Source of the DNA: Verrucomicrobiota bacterium
GTDB taxonomy: Bacteria; Verrucomicrobiota; Verrucomicrobiia; Opitutales; Opitutaceae
NCBI GenBank assembly: GCA_023391285.1
Contig: JAEWBF010000133.1
Location: 62,001 to 126,000 of the forward strand
DNA length: 64,000 nucleotides
Direction: 5' to 3'
The translations under genes were made by a program, and so were the position numbers. Below are positions 7,873 to 16,213 of this stretch, in pieces (within the stretch, counting starts at the first letter, position 1; each line of letters begins with the position of its first letter). The notes below the pieces were generated by a model. The model did no database searches and was not told where the DNA came from. It was given only the letters and a program-made list of their open reading frames with translations.

Positions 7873-8415
7873 TCAGGGGCGCTGAAGGCCGGAGCGGATG
7901 GCAGTCTTGTTCGATCGCTTTGACGGGAGAATTTGCCGGAGGCGGGCTTGCATGGATTTCGCGGAGTCGCGTTGTGCGACGCGGACGGCGGCTAGGACAT
8001 CGGGGCGAAAGCGGGGGACGCTGTGGAAGGAGAGCATGGCGGTGAGAGCCCAGGCGCGGATGATCACGCGGCGGTCGGTGAAGCAGCGTTGGAGAAAGGG
8101 GAAAATGTCATCGGCGAACTCGGGCGGAAGCGGAACGGCGGCGAGGAGTTGGCAGGCGGTAAGGCGGTGAAGCCAGTGGTCGGACGTGTCGAGGCGATCG
8201 ACGAGGCGGGGAAGGTGGTCGGAGGAGAGCTGGGAGGCGCGCGCGAGTTTCAGGAGCAGGGCGAGCGGGCGGTAGGTGAGGTCGGCGTCGAGCTGGTCGA
8301 GGGTGGAAATGAGATCGCGGGCGAAGTCGGGGTGCGCGTGAAACTCGGCGTAGAGGGAGTTGAGGTCGCGCGCGGTGAGGCGGTTGCGGGAGAGGAAAGT
8401 GACGAAGGCGGGCAT
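7873..8415 (-). CDS. HEAT-repeat-like helical protein
   Basis: The 180-residue product (MPAFVTFLSRNRLTARDLNS) is all-helical, with repeated two-helix units such as HWLHRLTACQLLAAVPLPPE, DDIFPFLQRCF and RRVIIRAWALTAMLSFHSVP. The last is typical of HEAT-like repeats with a conserved Arg-Ala-Trp-Ala packing helix. It has no signal peptide and a basic C-terminus, and probably acts as a protein-binding scaffold in the cytoplasm. It is followed by the dispersed repeat at 7777 and preceded by the hairpin repeat at 8482, so it is likely monocistronic. Confidence 0.7.
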   Translation of the reverse strand: MPAFVTFLSRNRLTARDLNSLYAEFHAHPDFARDLISTLDQLDADLTYRPLALLLKLARASQLSSDHLPRLVDRLDTSDHWLHRLTACQLLAAVPLPPEFADDIFPFLQRCFTDRRVIIRAWALTAMLSFHSVPRFRPDVLAAVRVAQRDSAKSMQARLRQILPSKRSNKTAIRSGLQRP

Positions 8416-8481
8416 GGGGAGGCGTGCGGAGGTGAGTCGATGCCGCGGGGGAGGCGCCGGTAGGTCGTGTCGTTATCAAGT

Positions 8482-8506
8482 CCGGCGGGGACGCCGGGCT
8501 CCACCT
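8482..8506. repeat. post-stop hairpin repeat, copy 2
   Basis: CCGGCG-GGGA-CGCCGG is a perfect 6-bp stem followed by GCTCCACCT. It abuts the TAG stop of the minus-strand YjdM gene, where it could act as a transcript-end structure. Confidence 0.5.
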
Positions 8507-8828
8507 AAGCTTTGCGGACGAAGCAGGCTTTCAGGGCGAGGGAGACGCCGTCGATTTTGCAGGCGATCTCGTGATCGCCGTCGACGAGGCGGATGTTTTT
8601 GGCTTTCGAACCGGCTTTCAAAACTTGGGAGCCGCCGAGTTTGAGGTCTTTGATCACGGCGATGGTGTCGCCTTCAGCGAGGGCGTTGCCGTGAGCATCT
8701 TTGACGACGCGGGCTTGTTCGGCGGGCGCTTCTTTGGGCCACTCGTGTCCGCAGGTGGCGCACTCCCAGTGATCGGAGTGGCTGAGAACGTCGTCGAGCG
8801 TGCAGGCGGGGCAGGGAGGATTTGGCAT
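8505..8828 (-). CDS. yjdM: YjdM/PhnA-family zinc-ribbon protein
   Basis: The 107-residue protein starts at ATG 8828 (MPNPPCPACTLDDVLS). It has the family's two parts: an N-terminal zinc ribbon with CPAC...CATCGHEW, and a C-terminal SH3-like barrel starting VVKDAHGNALAEGDTIAVIK and ending AFVRKA-like (ALKACFVRKA). Length and motif order match PhnA/YjdM of other bacteria. The molecular role is not established; despite its name the protein is not needed for phosphonate breakdown. A longer in-frame start at 8876 would add residues that belong to an upstream repeat, so the shorter start is preferred. Confidence 0.92.
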   Translation of the reverse strand: MPNPPCPACTLDDVLSHSDHWECATCGHEWPKEAPAEQARVVKDAHGNALAEGDTIAVIKDLKLGGSQVLKAGSKAKNIRLVDGDHEIACKIDGVSLALKACFVRKA

Positions 8829-8898
8829 TGTATCTGGAAAAGCAGGACGATGCGGAAGGGCGTCGGGGACGGGCAAGGGAAGATGGGCGCGATGCGGA

Positions 8899-8923
8899 CG
8901 CCTCGGAGAGGCGCCCCTACCTT
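8899..8923. repeat. post-stop hairpin repeat, copy 3
   Basis: CGCCTC-GGA-GAGGCG is a 6-bp stem followed by CCCCTACCTTGG, located between the helicase stop (8926) and the YjdM start. It shares the trailing CTACCT motif with the other copies. Confidence 0.5.
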
Positions 8924-8925
8924 GG

Positions 8926-11900
8926 CTAGCTGAGGATTTGGCGGAGGGAGTCGAGGTCGAGGATGCTGGCGAGGCTCTCTTCCTGGACGACGGCGGAGGC
9001 GAGGGCGGCTTTGTCGCGTTGAAGGGCGCGGATTTTTTCCTCGACGGTGTTTTCGGCCAGAAGGCGGTAGGCGATGACGGGTTTTGTCTGACCGATGCGG
9101 TGCGTGCGGTCGATCGCCTGGGCTTCGGCGGCGGGGTTCCACCATGGGTCGTAGAGGATCGCGTAGCTGGCGGCGGTGAGGTTGAGGCCGAAACCGGCGG
9201 CTTTGAGCGAGAGGAGGAAGACGGTCTTGGATTTGTCGGACTGAAACTGCTCGACGAGCTCGGCGCGGTTTTCGGTGGAGCCGGTGAGCATGAGGTGCTC
9301 GATGCCGTGGCGATCGAGGCAGTGGCGGATCAGCTCGAGCATCTCGACGAACTGGCTGAAGACGAGGACCTGGTGGCCTTCGTCGCGGAGCTCTTCCACG
9401 CGTTCGAGGAGGGCGTCGAGTTTCGCGCTGGGGAGGTTGCGGTGCGCGGGGTCGAGGAGCGCGGGATGGCAGCAGATTTGGCGGAGGCGAAGGAGGCTCG
9501 CGAGGACGTTGAAGCGGACGGCGACGAGCTCGCGGTTGTCGGAAATGCCGAGGAGTTGAGCGCGGGCGCGTTTGAGCTCGGCGTCGTAGAGCTTGCGTTG
9601 TTCGCCTTCGAGTTCGACGACGAGATCGTCCTCGGTGCGCGGCGGGAGATCGGGGGCGGCTTGGGCTTTGGTGCGGCGAAGAAGGAAATGGCGGATGCGC
9701 CGGTGGAGGCGGGCGAGCGAGGTGGGATGGGGCTGATCGTATTGGCGGCGGAAGGACGCGAGTGTGCCGAGCAGGCCGGGCTGCGCGAAGGCGAAGAGAC
9801 TCCAGAGATCGGTCAGGCGGTTTTCGATCGGCGTGCCGGTGAGGACGAAACGGTGAGGCGTGCGGAGGGCGCGGGCGGCGTGGGCGACCTGGCTGTTGGG
9901 GTTTTTGATGAACTGGCCTTCGTCGAGGATGACGGCGTCCCAAGGTTGGACACGGAACCAGGAGGCGTGGAGGCGGAGTTGGGTGTAGTTGGCGATGAGC
10001 AGCCGCGGGGCGGCTGCAGGAAGTTGAGAGTTGAGAGTTGAGAGTTGAGAGCTGGTGCCTGCGAGTTCGCCGAGGCGGAGGGGGTTGAAGAGGACCGGGT
10101 GGAGGGTGGGGGCGAAGCGGGTGGTTTCAGTTTGCCAGGTGTGGACGACGGATTTGGGGCAGATGACGAGGGCGCGGAAGGGGGTGGCGGATGAGGGGGC
10201 TTCGGTGGGCGCGGACACACCCCGGCGCTGCGCGCCATCCTCCTCAAGGAGGGATTTCTCTTGGGCGGCGTGGAGGAGCCAGGCGAGGGTTTGGACGGTT
10301 TTTCCGAGGCCCATGTCGTCGGCGAGGATGCCGCCGAGACCGTGGGCGGCGAGGTGGGCGAGGAAGTGATAACCTTCTTCCTGATACGGGCGGAGCGTGG
10401 CGCGGAGTTCGGGTGGGACGGGCGGTGGAGGAGTGGCGGCGAGGGTTTGGACGCGGTCGCGGAGCGAGGCGGCGAGGCGGGCGTCCTGGGCTTCGAGGAG
10501 GTCGGCTTCGGCGGCGAGTTGAAGGGCGTGGACGCGATGCGTTGAAGGGCGACCGTCGGCGAGGACGTCGTCGGGCGTGAGGCCGAGACGATCGAGGGCG
10601 TCGGTGGCCGCCGCGTCGGTGGGTTCGACTTCGAGCCGTTGCCAGCCGTGGCGTTTGAGACGGACCCATTTGCCGCGGGCTTTGAGGAGGAGCGCGAGCT
10701 CGTCGGGGGTGAGCTTGGTGTCCTTGACGCTCAGCTTGGCGGTGAGGTTGAACCAATCGCGTCCGGCGGACTCGGGAGCGGGTGTCGCTGAAAACTCGAT
10801 ACGCGCGCGGAGCGGCGGACCGAGCAGATTGGCGAGGCCGGGCGCGGCGTCGATAGGAAGGTCGGAAGGGAGCGAGGCGTGCCAGGCGACGAATTCGTCG
10901 GGGAAGTTTTTTGTGACGGCGCGGGCCCAGTCGGCTTCCCACGGATGCCAGTCGAGGCGAAAGTCGGAGAGCCGGGTGGCGGCGGCGTGGGCGGCGGAGA
11001 GGTCGTATTCAAGAATTGGATCCGTGGGGCGGCGCGGGGGCGGGGCGCCGGCGGAGGTCCATTGCCAACCGGAAGGCGTGTAATGTTGTTCGAACGGGAA
11101 GTCGGGATCGCGGGCGGTGAGTTGGGCGTGGAATTCGAGGGCTTCGTCGTCGCCGGGAGCGGGCGCGAGCCAGCATTTGAGGTGCGGGCGGAGAACGATG
11201 CGGCGGATATTTTGTTCGAATTCGCGCGGGAGGCGGAGCCCGGCGGCGCGCAGGCGCGACATGAGTTTCGGGTCGCCGAGGGCGGAGGCGGGCAGGGGGG
11301 CATCTGGCGTGGGTGGAGGGCCGCGCCAGATGCGTTGTTCGAAGAGGTAGAGCGGTTGAGGGCGCGCGGTGAGGATGACGGCGCGAGAAGCGTCGCGGCC
11401 GTCGGGCGTGGCGAGGCGGAGGGCGAGGCGATCGGCGGAGTCGGGGGTGACGCGGGCGTCGAGGAGGAGAGGCTCGGGTTGAACGACGAAGGGAGAGCCG
11501 TCGGGGAGAACGAAGGCGTCGCGCGCGGCGCGGGTGCGGAAGAGGGTGGCGGTGATTTCGGCGGGAAGCGGTTGACGCGGGCTGGTAAGTTCGAAGCCGG
11601 CGCGAACTTCGGCGGCGAGGGCGAGACCGAGGGCGGCCTCGGGTAGGGTGAGGTGTTCGAAATCGCTGGGGCGGGTGGAGCCGAGGGCGGCGAACCAGGG
11701 ACGCGTGGGGATTTTCCAGGATTTCGCGGGCGCGGTGCGGGTTTCGATGACGAGACCGCCGGCAGGATGGACGCGGGCGCGGAGGCCGGTGACGGCGGCG
11801 AGGGCGGGGTGGGTTTGCGCGGTGGGCGATTCTTCGGCGACAGCGAGGGCGCGTTGCCAGGCGGCGAGTTCGTGTTGCGTGAGGCGCTCGGCGATCGTGT

Positions 11901-12648
11901 GGCGGATGGCGGCGGTGTTGGTCAGCGGGCGGAAGACCTCGGGGATGGGCCGATCGTGGAGTTCGTAGTCGTGCGCGATGTATTGCCAGAGGGCCCATGG
12001 ATCGCGCGGCGCGGTGGAGGTGTCCCACCAACCTGAATACGCCGGTTTGTAGAGCGGGGCGCCGGGTGGCGGAGAGTAATCGAAGCCGTGCCGGAGGAGG
12101 GCGCCGGGGTAGAGGGTTTGGTTGGCCTGGACGAATTCGTTGAAGAGGGCGGCGAGTTCGTCGAGCTGCTGCTGTTCGGCTTCGGTGAGCATGCGCCCGA
12201 GCTTGGAGGCGAGCACGGGCGTCCATTGCTGGCGGAACGAGAGCGGCGGGGGTTCGGCGGGGAGTTCGCGCGGTGGTGGGTTTTCGGATACGCGGGTGGG
12301 ATCGGCGCCATCGAGGGCGCCGGAGGCGACGTGGTCGAGCCAAGCGCGGCCGGCGGCGTGGGCGTGTTTGCAGACGTCGCCGTCGAAGGGGCAGGTGCAA
12401 TCGGAGGACCAGCGGGCGCGCGTGTAGAAGAGGGTGGTGGTGTAAGGAGCGGGTTCGGAGCCTTGGACGCGGGCTTCGACGTAGTGATCGGCGGCGGCGC
12501 GGATCGATTTGACGGCGCCGCGGCGGTGATAGTCGGCGCCGCGATCGCGGACGAAGTCGGGGTGGCTCGCGAGCCAAGTGCGCAGGGCGGCGAGGGCGTC
12601 GGGTTGTTTGACGCTGCGCAGGATGGGCGGGCGAGGGCGGGCGCACAT
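8926..12648 (-). CDS. SWIM zinc-finger SNF2-family DEAD/DEAH-box helicase
   Basis: This 1240-residue protein starts at ATG 12648; a longer in-frame start at 12750 would translate dispersed-repeat DNA. It has an N-terminal SWIM finger (CTCPFDGDVCKHAHA, about residue 80), a long helical middle, then the SNF2 ATPase: LADDMGLGKT (Walker A, about residue 775), DEGQ (motif II, about residue 907), LTGTPIENRLTDLW (motif III) and the helicase C lobe with AGFGLNLT and HRIGQT. It should be an ATP-driven translocase on duplex DNA that remodels protein-DNA complexes. Motif II is DEGQ rather than the more common DEAH/DEAQ. Two short repeat sequences are read through within it, near 10023 and 10206. It is probably transcribed alone. 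Confidence 0.93.
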   Translation of the reverse strand: MCARPRPPILRSVKQPDALAALRTWLASHPDFVRDRGADYHRRGAVKSIRAAADHYVEARVQGSEPAPYTTTLFYTRARWSSDCTCPFDGDVCKHAHAAGRAWLDHVASGALDGADPTRVSENPPPRELPAEPPPLSFRQQWTPVLASKLGRMLTEAEQQQLDELAALFNEFVQANQTLYPGALLRHGFDYSPPPGAPLYKPAYSGWWDTSTAPRDPWALWQYIAHDYELHDRPIPEVFRPLTNTAAIRHTIAERLTQHELAAWQRALAVAEESPTAQTHPALAAVTGLRARVHPAGGLVIETRTAPAKSWKIPTRPWFAALGSTRPSDFEHLTLPEAALGLALAAEVRAGFELTSPRQPLPAEITATLFRTRAARDAFVLPDGSPFVVQPEPLLLDARVTPDSADRLALRLATPDGRDASRAVILTARPQPLYLFEQRIWRGPPPTPDAPLPASALGDPKLMSRLRAAGLRLPREFEQNIRRIVLRPHLKCWLAPAPGDDEALEFHAQLTARDPDFPFEQHYTPSGWQWTSAGAPPPRRPTDPILEYDLSAAHAAATRLSDFRLDWHPWEADWARAVTKNFPDEFVAWHASLPSDLPIDAAPGLANLLGPPLRARIEFSATPAPESAGRDWFNLTAKLSVKDTKLTPDELALLLKARGKWVRLKRHGWQRLEVEPTDAAATDALDRLGLTPDDVLADGRPSTHRVHALQLAAEADLLEAQDARLAASLRDRVQTLAATPPPPVPPELRATLRPYQEEGYHFLAHLAAHGLGGILADDMGLGKTVQTLAWLLHAAQEKSLLEEDGAQRRGVSAPTEAPSSATPFRALVICPKSVVHTWQTETTRFAPTLHPVLFNPLRLGELAGTSSQLSTLNSQLPAAAPRLLIANYTQLRLHASWFRVQPWDAVILDEGQFIKNPNSQVAHAARALRTPHRFVLTGTPIENRLTDLWSLFAFAQPGLLGTLASFRRQYDQPHPTSLARLHRRIRHFLLRRTKAQAAPDLPPRTEDDLVVELEGEQRKLYDAELKRARAQLLGISDNRELVAVRFNVLASLLRLRQICCHPALLDPAHRNLPSAKLDALLERVEELRDEGHQVLVFSQFVEMLELIRHCLDRHGIEHLMLTGSTENRAELVEQFQSDKSKTVFLLSLKAAGFGLNLTAASYAILYDPWWNPAAEAQAIDRTHRIGQTKPVIAYRLLAENTVEEKIRALQRDKAALASAVVQEESLASILDLDSLRQILS
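10023..10051. repeat. heptanucleotide tandem repeat (GTTGAGA x4) inside the helicase gene
   Basis: Four perfect units of GTTGAGA plus one base lie within the helicase frame and encode a Ser/Gln/Leu-rich loop (SSQLSTLNSQL) between motif Ia and motif II. A gain or loss of one unit would shift the frame; the copy here is in frame. Confidence 0.9.
10206..10254. repeat. GCGGACACACCCC dispersed element, copy 1 (in helicase)
   Basis: GCGGACACACCCCG is followed by a small GC hairpin (GCGCTGCGC) and then TCCTCC-TCAA-GGAGG. The same order, with 14 identical leading bases, recurs at 41979 at the end of the ResB-like gene. In the helicase it is translated as LLEEDGAQRRGVSAP, between Walker A and motif Ia. 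Confidence 0.65.
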
Positions 12649-12685
12649 GGTGCAGGGCGGCGAGTGGTTAGAGGTGGTTAATCGA

Positions 12686-12717
12686 ACACCACGGATGGAG
12701 GCGGATGAACACGGATC
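12686..12717. repeat. dispersed 9-bp-periodic repeat, copy 4
   Basis: ACACCACGGATGGAGGCGGA followed by TGAACACGGATCGG lies upstream of the helicase start, in the 326-base gap between the helicase and glyQS. That gap holds no gene, only this copy, copy 5 and two hairpin repeats. Confidence 0.6.
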
Positions 12718-12734
12718 GGGCGGAAACGATAAGG

Positions 12735-12770
12735 AACCACGAATGGGCACGAATGCACACGAAGAACGAA
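12735..12770. repeat. dispersed 9-bp-periodic repeat, copy 5
   Basis: AACCACGAATGGGCACGAA followed by TGCACACGAAGAACGAAG is the fifth copy, 18 bases after copy 4. Confidence 0.6.
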
Positions 12771-12880
12771 GGGGGAGGCGGCGAAACGCTTACGCGTTCC
12801 GCTACGTGGGCGCTAGCTCGATCAAGAGGATCTATTCGATCAGCAGCGGAGCGATGCTGGAGCGCGGGAGAACGCGCGGG

Positions 12881-12972
12881 TGGCGCGGCTTGCCGGGGAC
12901 GGCTCGCCCTACCTTGCGTTACGAGCCCGGCGGGGCCCCGACTCATCGGGGCAAGCTGCCGGGCTCCACCTG
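12881..12972. repeat. two adjacent post-stop hairpin repeats (copies 4 and 5)
   Basis: Two different GC-rich hairpin elements lie side by side directly after the glyQS stop codon. The first carries GGGGACGGCTCGCCCTACCT. The second carries GGCCCCGACTCATCGGGGC and ends GGGCTCCACCT. They share the trailing C[TA]CC[TA]ACCT-type motif with copies 1-3. Confidence 0.5.
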
Positions 12973-12974
12973 GA

Positions 12975-14501
12975 TCAGTAGACCTGTTCGTCGAGAAGGG
13001 CGAAGAGGTCGGATTCGGTGATGCGCTTTTGGGTCATCGAATCGCGGTCGCGGAGGGTGAACGTGCCGTCCTTCTCGATGGTGTCGAAGTCGATGGTGAC
13101 GCACCACGGGGTGCCGATTTCGTCCTGGCGACGGTAGCGGCGGCCGATGGCGCCGGCTTCGTCGTAGAAGACGGCGTATTTGCGTTTCAACTTCGCGTAG
13201 AGCTCCTTCGCGCGCTGGGTGAGCTGCTCCTTGTTCTTGAGGAGCGGGAGGACGGCGACTTTCACGGGCGCGATGCGTGGTGAAAGTTTCAATACGGTGC
13301 GTTTCTCGACGTTGCCCTTCTCGTCTTTCACGTCCTCTTCGGCGTAGCCGGCGCAGAGGACGGCGAGGAAGATGCGGTCGGTGCCGACGGCGGGTTCGAT
13401 GACGTGCGGGACGAATTTCTTCTTCGTCGCTTCGTCGAACATCTCGTGCGGTTTGCCGGAGGCTTGGGCGTGTTGGGTGAGGTCGTAGTTGCCGCGGGCG
13501 GCGATACCCCAGAGCTCCTGCACGCCGAACGGGTATTTGAACATGATGTCGACGGTGCCCTTGGAGTAGAACGAGAGTTTTTCCTTCGGGTGCGCGTAGA
13601 GCGAAAGGTGCGATTCGGGCAGGCCGATGGAGAGCAGCCATTGGCGGCACCACTCGATCCATTCGTCGTGGGCTTTCTTCCAGTCGGCGTCTTCGTGGAT
13701 GAAGTATTCCATCTCCATCTGCTCGAATTCGCGGGAGCGGAAGATGAAGTTGCGCGGGGTGATTTCGTTGCGGAACGATTTGCCGACTTGGGCGATGCCG
13801 AAGGGGAGTTTCACGCGGCCGGTGTCGACGACGTTCTTGAAGTCGACGAACATGCCCTGCGCGGTTTCGGGGCGGAGGTAGGATTTCGAGGAGTCGTCGC
13901 GGAGGGCGCCGACGTGGGTCTCGAACATCATGTTGAAGGCGCGGGGGGGCGTGAGGCTGCCGGGTTCGCCGGTGGCGGGGGACGGGATGAGCGCGATTTC
14001 GTCTTCGCGGGCCTCGGTCATGTCGCGCGGTTGGACGGGCGCGAGGGTGCCTTGGATGGCTTTCTTGCGCTTGAAGGTTTCGGCGGCGGCCTGGAGGTCG
14101 GCGGCGGTGTTTTCGGATTCGAGGGCGGAGACGTAGCCGACGGTTTTGTCGTCGACGACGACGGGGGCGAAGAAGAGCTGGTCGGCGCGGAAGCGTTGTT
14201 TGGAGGCTTTGCAATCGACGAGCGGGTCGGTGAAGCCGGCGACGTGGCCGGAGGCTTCCCAAACCTTGGGGTGCATGATGATGGACGTTTCGATGCCGAC
14301 GACGTCGTCGCGGCGGCGGACCATGTCGTTCCACCAGCAATCGCGGATGTTTTTCTTCAACTCGACGCCGAGCGGGCCGTAGTCGAAGAAGCCGTTGTAG
14401 CCGCCGTAGATTTCGGAAGATTGAAAGACGAAGCCGCGGCGTTTCGCGAGCGCGACAAGGTTGTCCATCGTGACTTCGGTGGAGGCGGGTTGGTCGGACA
14501 T
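12975..14501 (-). CDS. glyQS: glycyl-tRNA synthetase (alpha2 type)
   Basis: The 508-residue protein starting at ATG 14501 (MSDQPASTEVTMDNLVALAK) is a complete class II synthetase that charges tRNA-Gly. The N-terminal GFVFQSSEIYGGYNGFFDYG is the hallmark of the alpha2 GlyRS. Motif 2 is FRNEITPRNFIFRSREFEQM. The CDGDRIF-like motif 3 region is PAVGTDRIFLAVL, and the C-terminal anticodon-binding domain begins PRIAPVKVAVLPLL. An in-frame extension to 14615 has no family support. The gene is flanked by repeat-rich gaps and is probably monocistronic. Confidence 0.97.
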   Translation of the reverse strand: MSDQPASTEVTMDNLVALAKRRGFVFQSSEIYGGYNGFFDYGPLGVELKKNIRDCWWNDMVRRRDDVVGIETSIIMHPKVWEASGHVAGFTDPLVDCKASKQRFRADQLFFAPVVVDDKTVGYVSALESENTAADLQAAAETFKRKKAIQGTLAPVQPRDMTEAREDEIALIPSPATGEPGSLTPPRAFNMMFETHVGALRDDSSKSYLRPETAQGMFVDFKNVVDTGRVKLPFGIAQVGKSFRNEITPRNFIFRSREFEQMEMEYFIHEDADWKKAHDEWIEWCRQWLLSIGLPESHLSLYAHPKEKLSFYSKGTVDIMFKYPFGVQELWGIAARGNYDLTQHAQASGKPHEMFDEATKKKFVPHVIEPAVGTDRIFLAVLCAGYAEEDVKDEKGNVEKRTVLKLSPRIAPVKVAVLPLLKNKEQLTQRAKELYAKLKRKYAVFYDEAGAIGRRYRRQDEIGTPWCVTIDFDTIEKDGTFTLRDRDSMTQKRITESDLFALLDEQVY

Positions 14502-14686
14502 AGAGGGTGAGAGATGGCGGGCGGGACAGGGAGGGTCAAACCTAGTTAAGGGTGTTGAGCCAGGGAGACGCGGAGGCACGGAGAGGAGGCGGCGGGAAAT
14601 GCGCGGTGGGGGCACCGCGCCTCCATGGGCGGGGTGGCGAGAAGTTTGGAATGGAGTGGGGGAAGTCGAAAGTGTAGGTGATTGGC

Positions 14687-15766
14687 ATGAAGCGGATGTC
14701 GTTGTGGGTCGGGTGGGCGGGACTGGCGGTGGCGATCATGAGCGGGGCGGAGCAGAAGGCCGGCCAGTGGCCGGGGCGGGGGACGCCGCCGCAGGTGGTC
14801 AAGCAAGTGCTTCCGGAGTATCCGTGGGCGTTGCGGCTGAACGGCAACGAAGGCCATGTGATGCTAGAGTTCGTGGTCGGCGCGGATGGAGAGGTGAGGA
14901 ATCCGATGATTGTGCAATCGACGCATCCGGAGTTCGAGGCACCGGCGATCGAGGCGTTGTTGAAATGGAAGTTTAAACCGGCGGTGGTGGAAGGGCGGCC
15001 GGTGAATACGCGGCTGCAGCAGCCGATTCGGTTCGAGATGATGGGGCCGCGAGGCGGCGTGGAGGCGTTCAGAGTCGCGCGGAAGGCGCCGAAGGAATTT
15101 CCGGAGGAGTTTCGTTACGACAAACCGCCGCGGCCGATCCTGACGAGTGCGCCGGTGTATCCCTTTGAGCTGTTGGAGAAGAACGTGAAAGGGGAGGCGA
15201 AGATGGCGTTTCTGATCGACCCGGCGGGACGGACGCGGCGGGTGGTGGTGCATGAGGCGACGCGGCCGGAGTTTGGCGCGGCGGCGGCGGCGATGATTCT
15301 GGGGTGGCAGTTCGAGCCGGCGGAGAAGAACGGGGAGGCGTCGTGGGCGATGTTGTCGATGACGCAGGAGTTTGCGCCGGACGATCGGGATTCGCGCGTG
15401 AACGATTCGGCCCGGCGGCTGCTGAAAGTGTTGAAGAAGAATCCGGAGGCGGTGCTGACGTTGCGAGACGTGGATGCGCCGCCGAAGGCGCGGTATCAGC
15501 CGGGACCGGTGTTGTCGGAGGAGCTGATGGCGTCGGGCGAGGGAGCGGAGGCGATGGTGGAGTTCATCATCGATCGGGCGGGGCGGGCGCAGTTGCCGCG
15601 GGTGGTGTCGACGAGCAACGAAGAATTTGGGTGGGCGGCGGCGACGGCGGTGGCGCGCTGGCAGTTTACGCCGCCGACGAAGGAGGGTAAGCCAGTGGAC
15701 GTGTGGGCGCGGCAGCCGGTGAAGCTAGGGGCGAGCGCGGTGCGTTCGGCGAGGACGGAGGGTTGA
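14687..15766 (+). CDS. exported protein of three TonB C-terminal-like repeats
   Basis: This 359-residue protein starts at ATG 14687 behind AGGTG. It has a signal peptide (MSLWVGWAGLAVAIMSGAEQ) and then three copies of the TonB C-terminal fold. Each has a P-x-YP-type start, a V-x-[FV]-x-[VI]-[GD]-x-x-G strand turn, an H-x-[ED]-F segment and a K/R-W-x-F-x-P end; copy 1 contains FVVGADGEVRNPMIVQSTHP. There is no N-terminal anchor plus proline-rich spacer as in energy-transducing TonB, so a periplasmic binding or scaffolding role is more likely. Copy 3 closely resembles the last repeat of the gene at 36722. Confidence 0.85.
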   Translation: MKRMSLWVGWAGLAVAIMSGAEQKAGQWPGRGTPPQVVKQVLPEYPWALRLNGNEGHVMLEFVVGADGEVRNPMIVQSTHPEFEAPAIEALLKWKFKPAVVEGRPVNTRLQQPIRFEMMGPRGGVEAFRVARKAPKEFPEEFRYDKPPRPILTSAPVYPFELLEKNVKGEAKMAFLIDPAGRTRRVVVHEATRPEFGAAAAAMILGWQFEPAEKNGEASWAMLSMTQEFAPDDRDSRVNDSARRLLKVLKKNPEAVLTLRDVDAPPKARYQPGPVLSEELMASGEGAEAMVEFIIDRAGRAQLPRVVSTSNEEFGWAAATAVARWQFTPPTKEGKPVDVWARQPVKLGASAVRSARTEG

Positions 15767-16117
15767 GGAAGCGGGGGCGGGGAGCGGGGGCATGCAACGT
15801 GCGCGACGCGTTGTAGTGGAGATTGCATGACGCATGCGGGGCGAACGGTGAGAGCAGGAGGCGCGATGCGCTGGGTGAATAACTTAGGTGCGCGGCGAGA
15901 GGTTGGCACGCGGCGAGCAAAAGGGGCGGCTCGGAAAAGTATGAATGAGGCGAGAGGAAGACTTTTAGCGCGGACGGGAACCGGTCGTGAAGACGTGGGT
16001 TCTCACCGCTGCGCGGGCGCCGGAGACGGTTGCTTGCGGAATAGAGCTTCGGGACAGTGTCGCCCAAGCGCACGAGGGGTGCGCCGGATCCAGACGCGTT
16101 GACTCCCAGGTAAACAC
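15767..16117. other. gene-free stretch, candidate leader or non-coding RNA
   Basis: No credible protein frame is seen in the 447 bases between the two TonB-C repeat genes. The stretch has several short self-complementary segments, for example GCGCAC-GAGGG-GTGCGC near 16068-16085, and it ends in a perfect 16-bp hairpin at 16118. It could encode a small RNA ending at that terminator, or be the leader of the downstream gene. I could not match it to 6S, SRP, tmRNA, RNase P or a known riboswitch. Confidence 0.35.
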
Positions 16118-16160
16118 CAAACCGCCGCGCCGGAGCAGTCCGGCGCGGCGGTTTGTCTTT
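16118..16160 (+). terminator. perfect 16-bp hairpin terminator or attenuator
   Basis: CAAACCGCCGCGCCGG and its exact complement CCGGCGCGGCGGTTTG are separated by AGCAGT and followed by TCTTTGAATTTT. It lies 53 bases upstream of the start at 16214 and 350 bases after the previous stop, so it terminates something begun within the gap or attenuates the downstream gene. Confidence 0.8.
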
Positions 16161-16213
16161 GAATTTTCATCGTCAAGGCAGGAGCGCGGGCTAGTGTGCC
16201 CGGCCTTACTCCC

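Noticed and set aside
10023..10051. Helicase pseudogene caused by the heptamer repeat
   Set aside because: The reading frame is intact through the repeat and all downstream helicase motifs are present.
12649..12750. Extended N-terminus of the SNF2 helicase
   Set aside because: The extra 34 codons fall in dispersed repeats 4 and 5; the ATG at 12648 starts the family-like sequence.
15975..16060. Possible cobalamin riboswitch (GGGAACCGGT-like segment)
   Set aside because: The rest of the B12 box and core (GCCACTG and CCCGCNACTG) are absent, so I only call an unclassified non-coding stretch.
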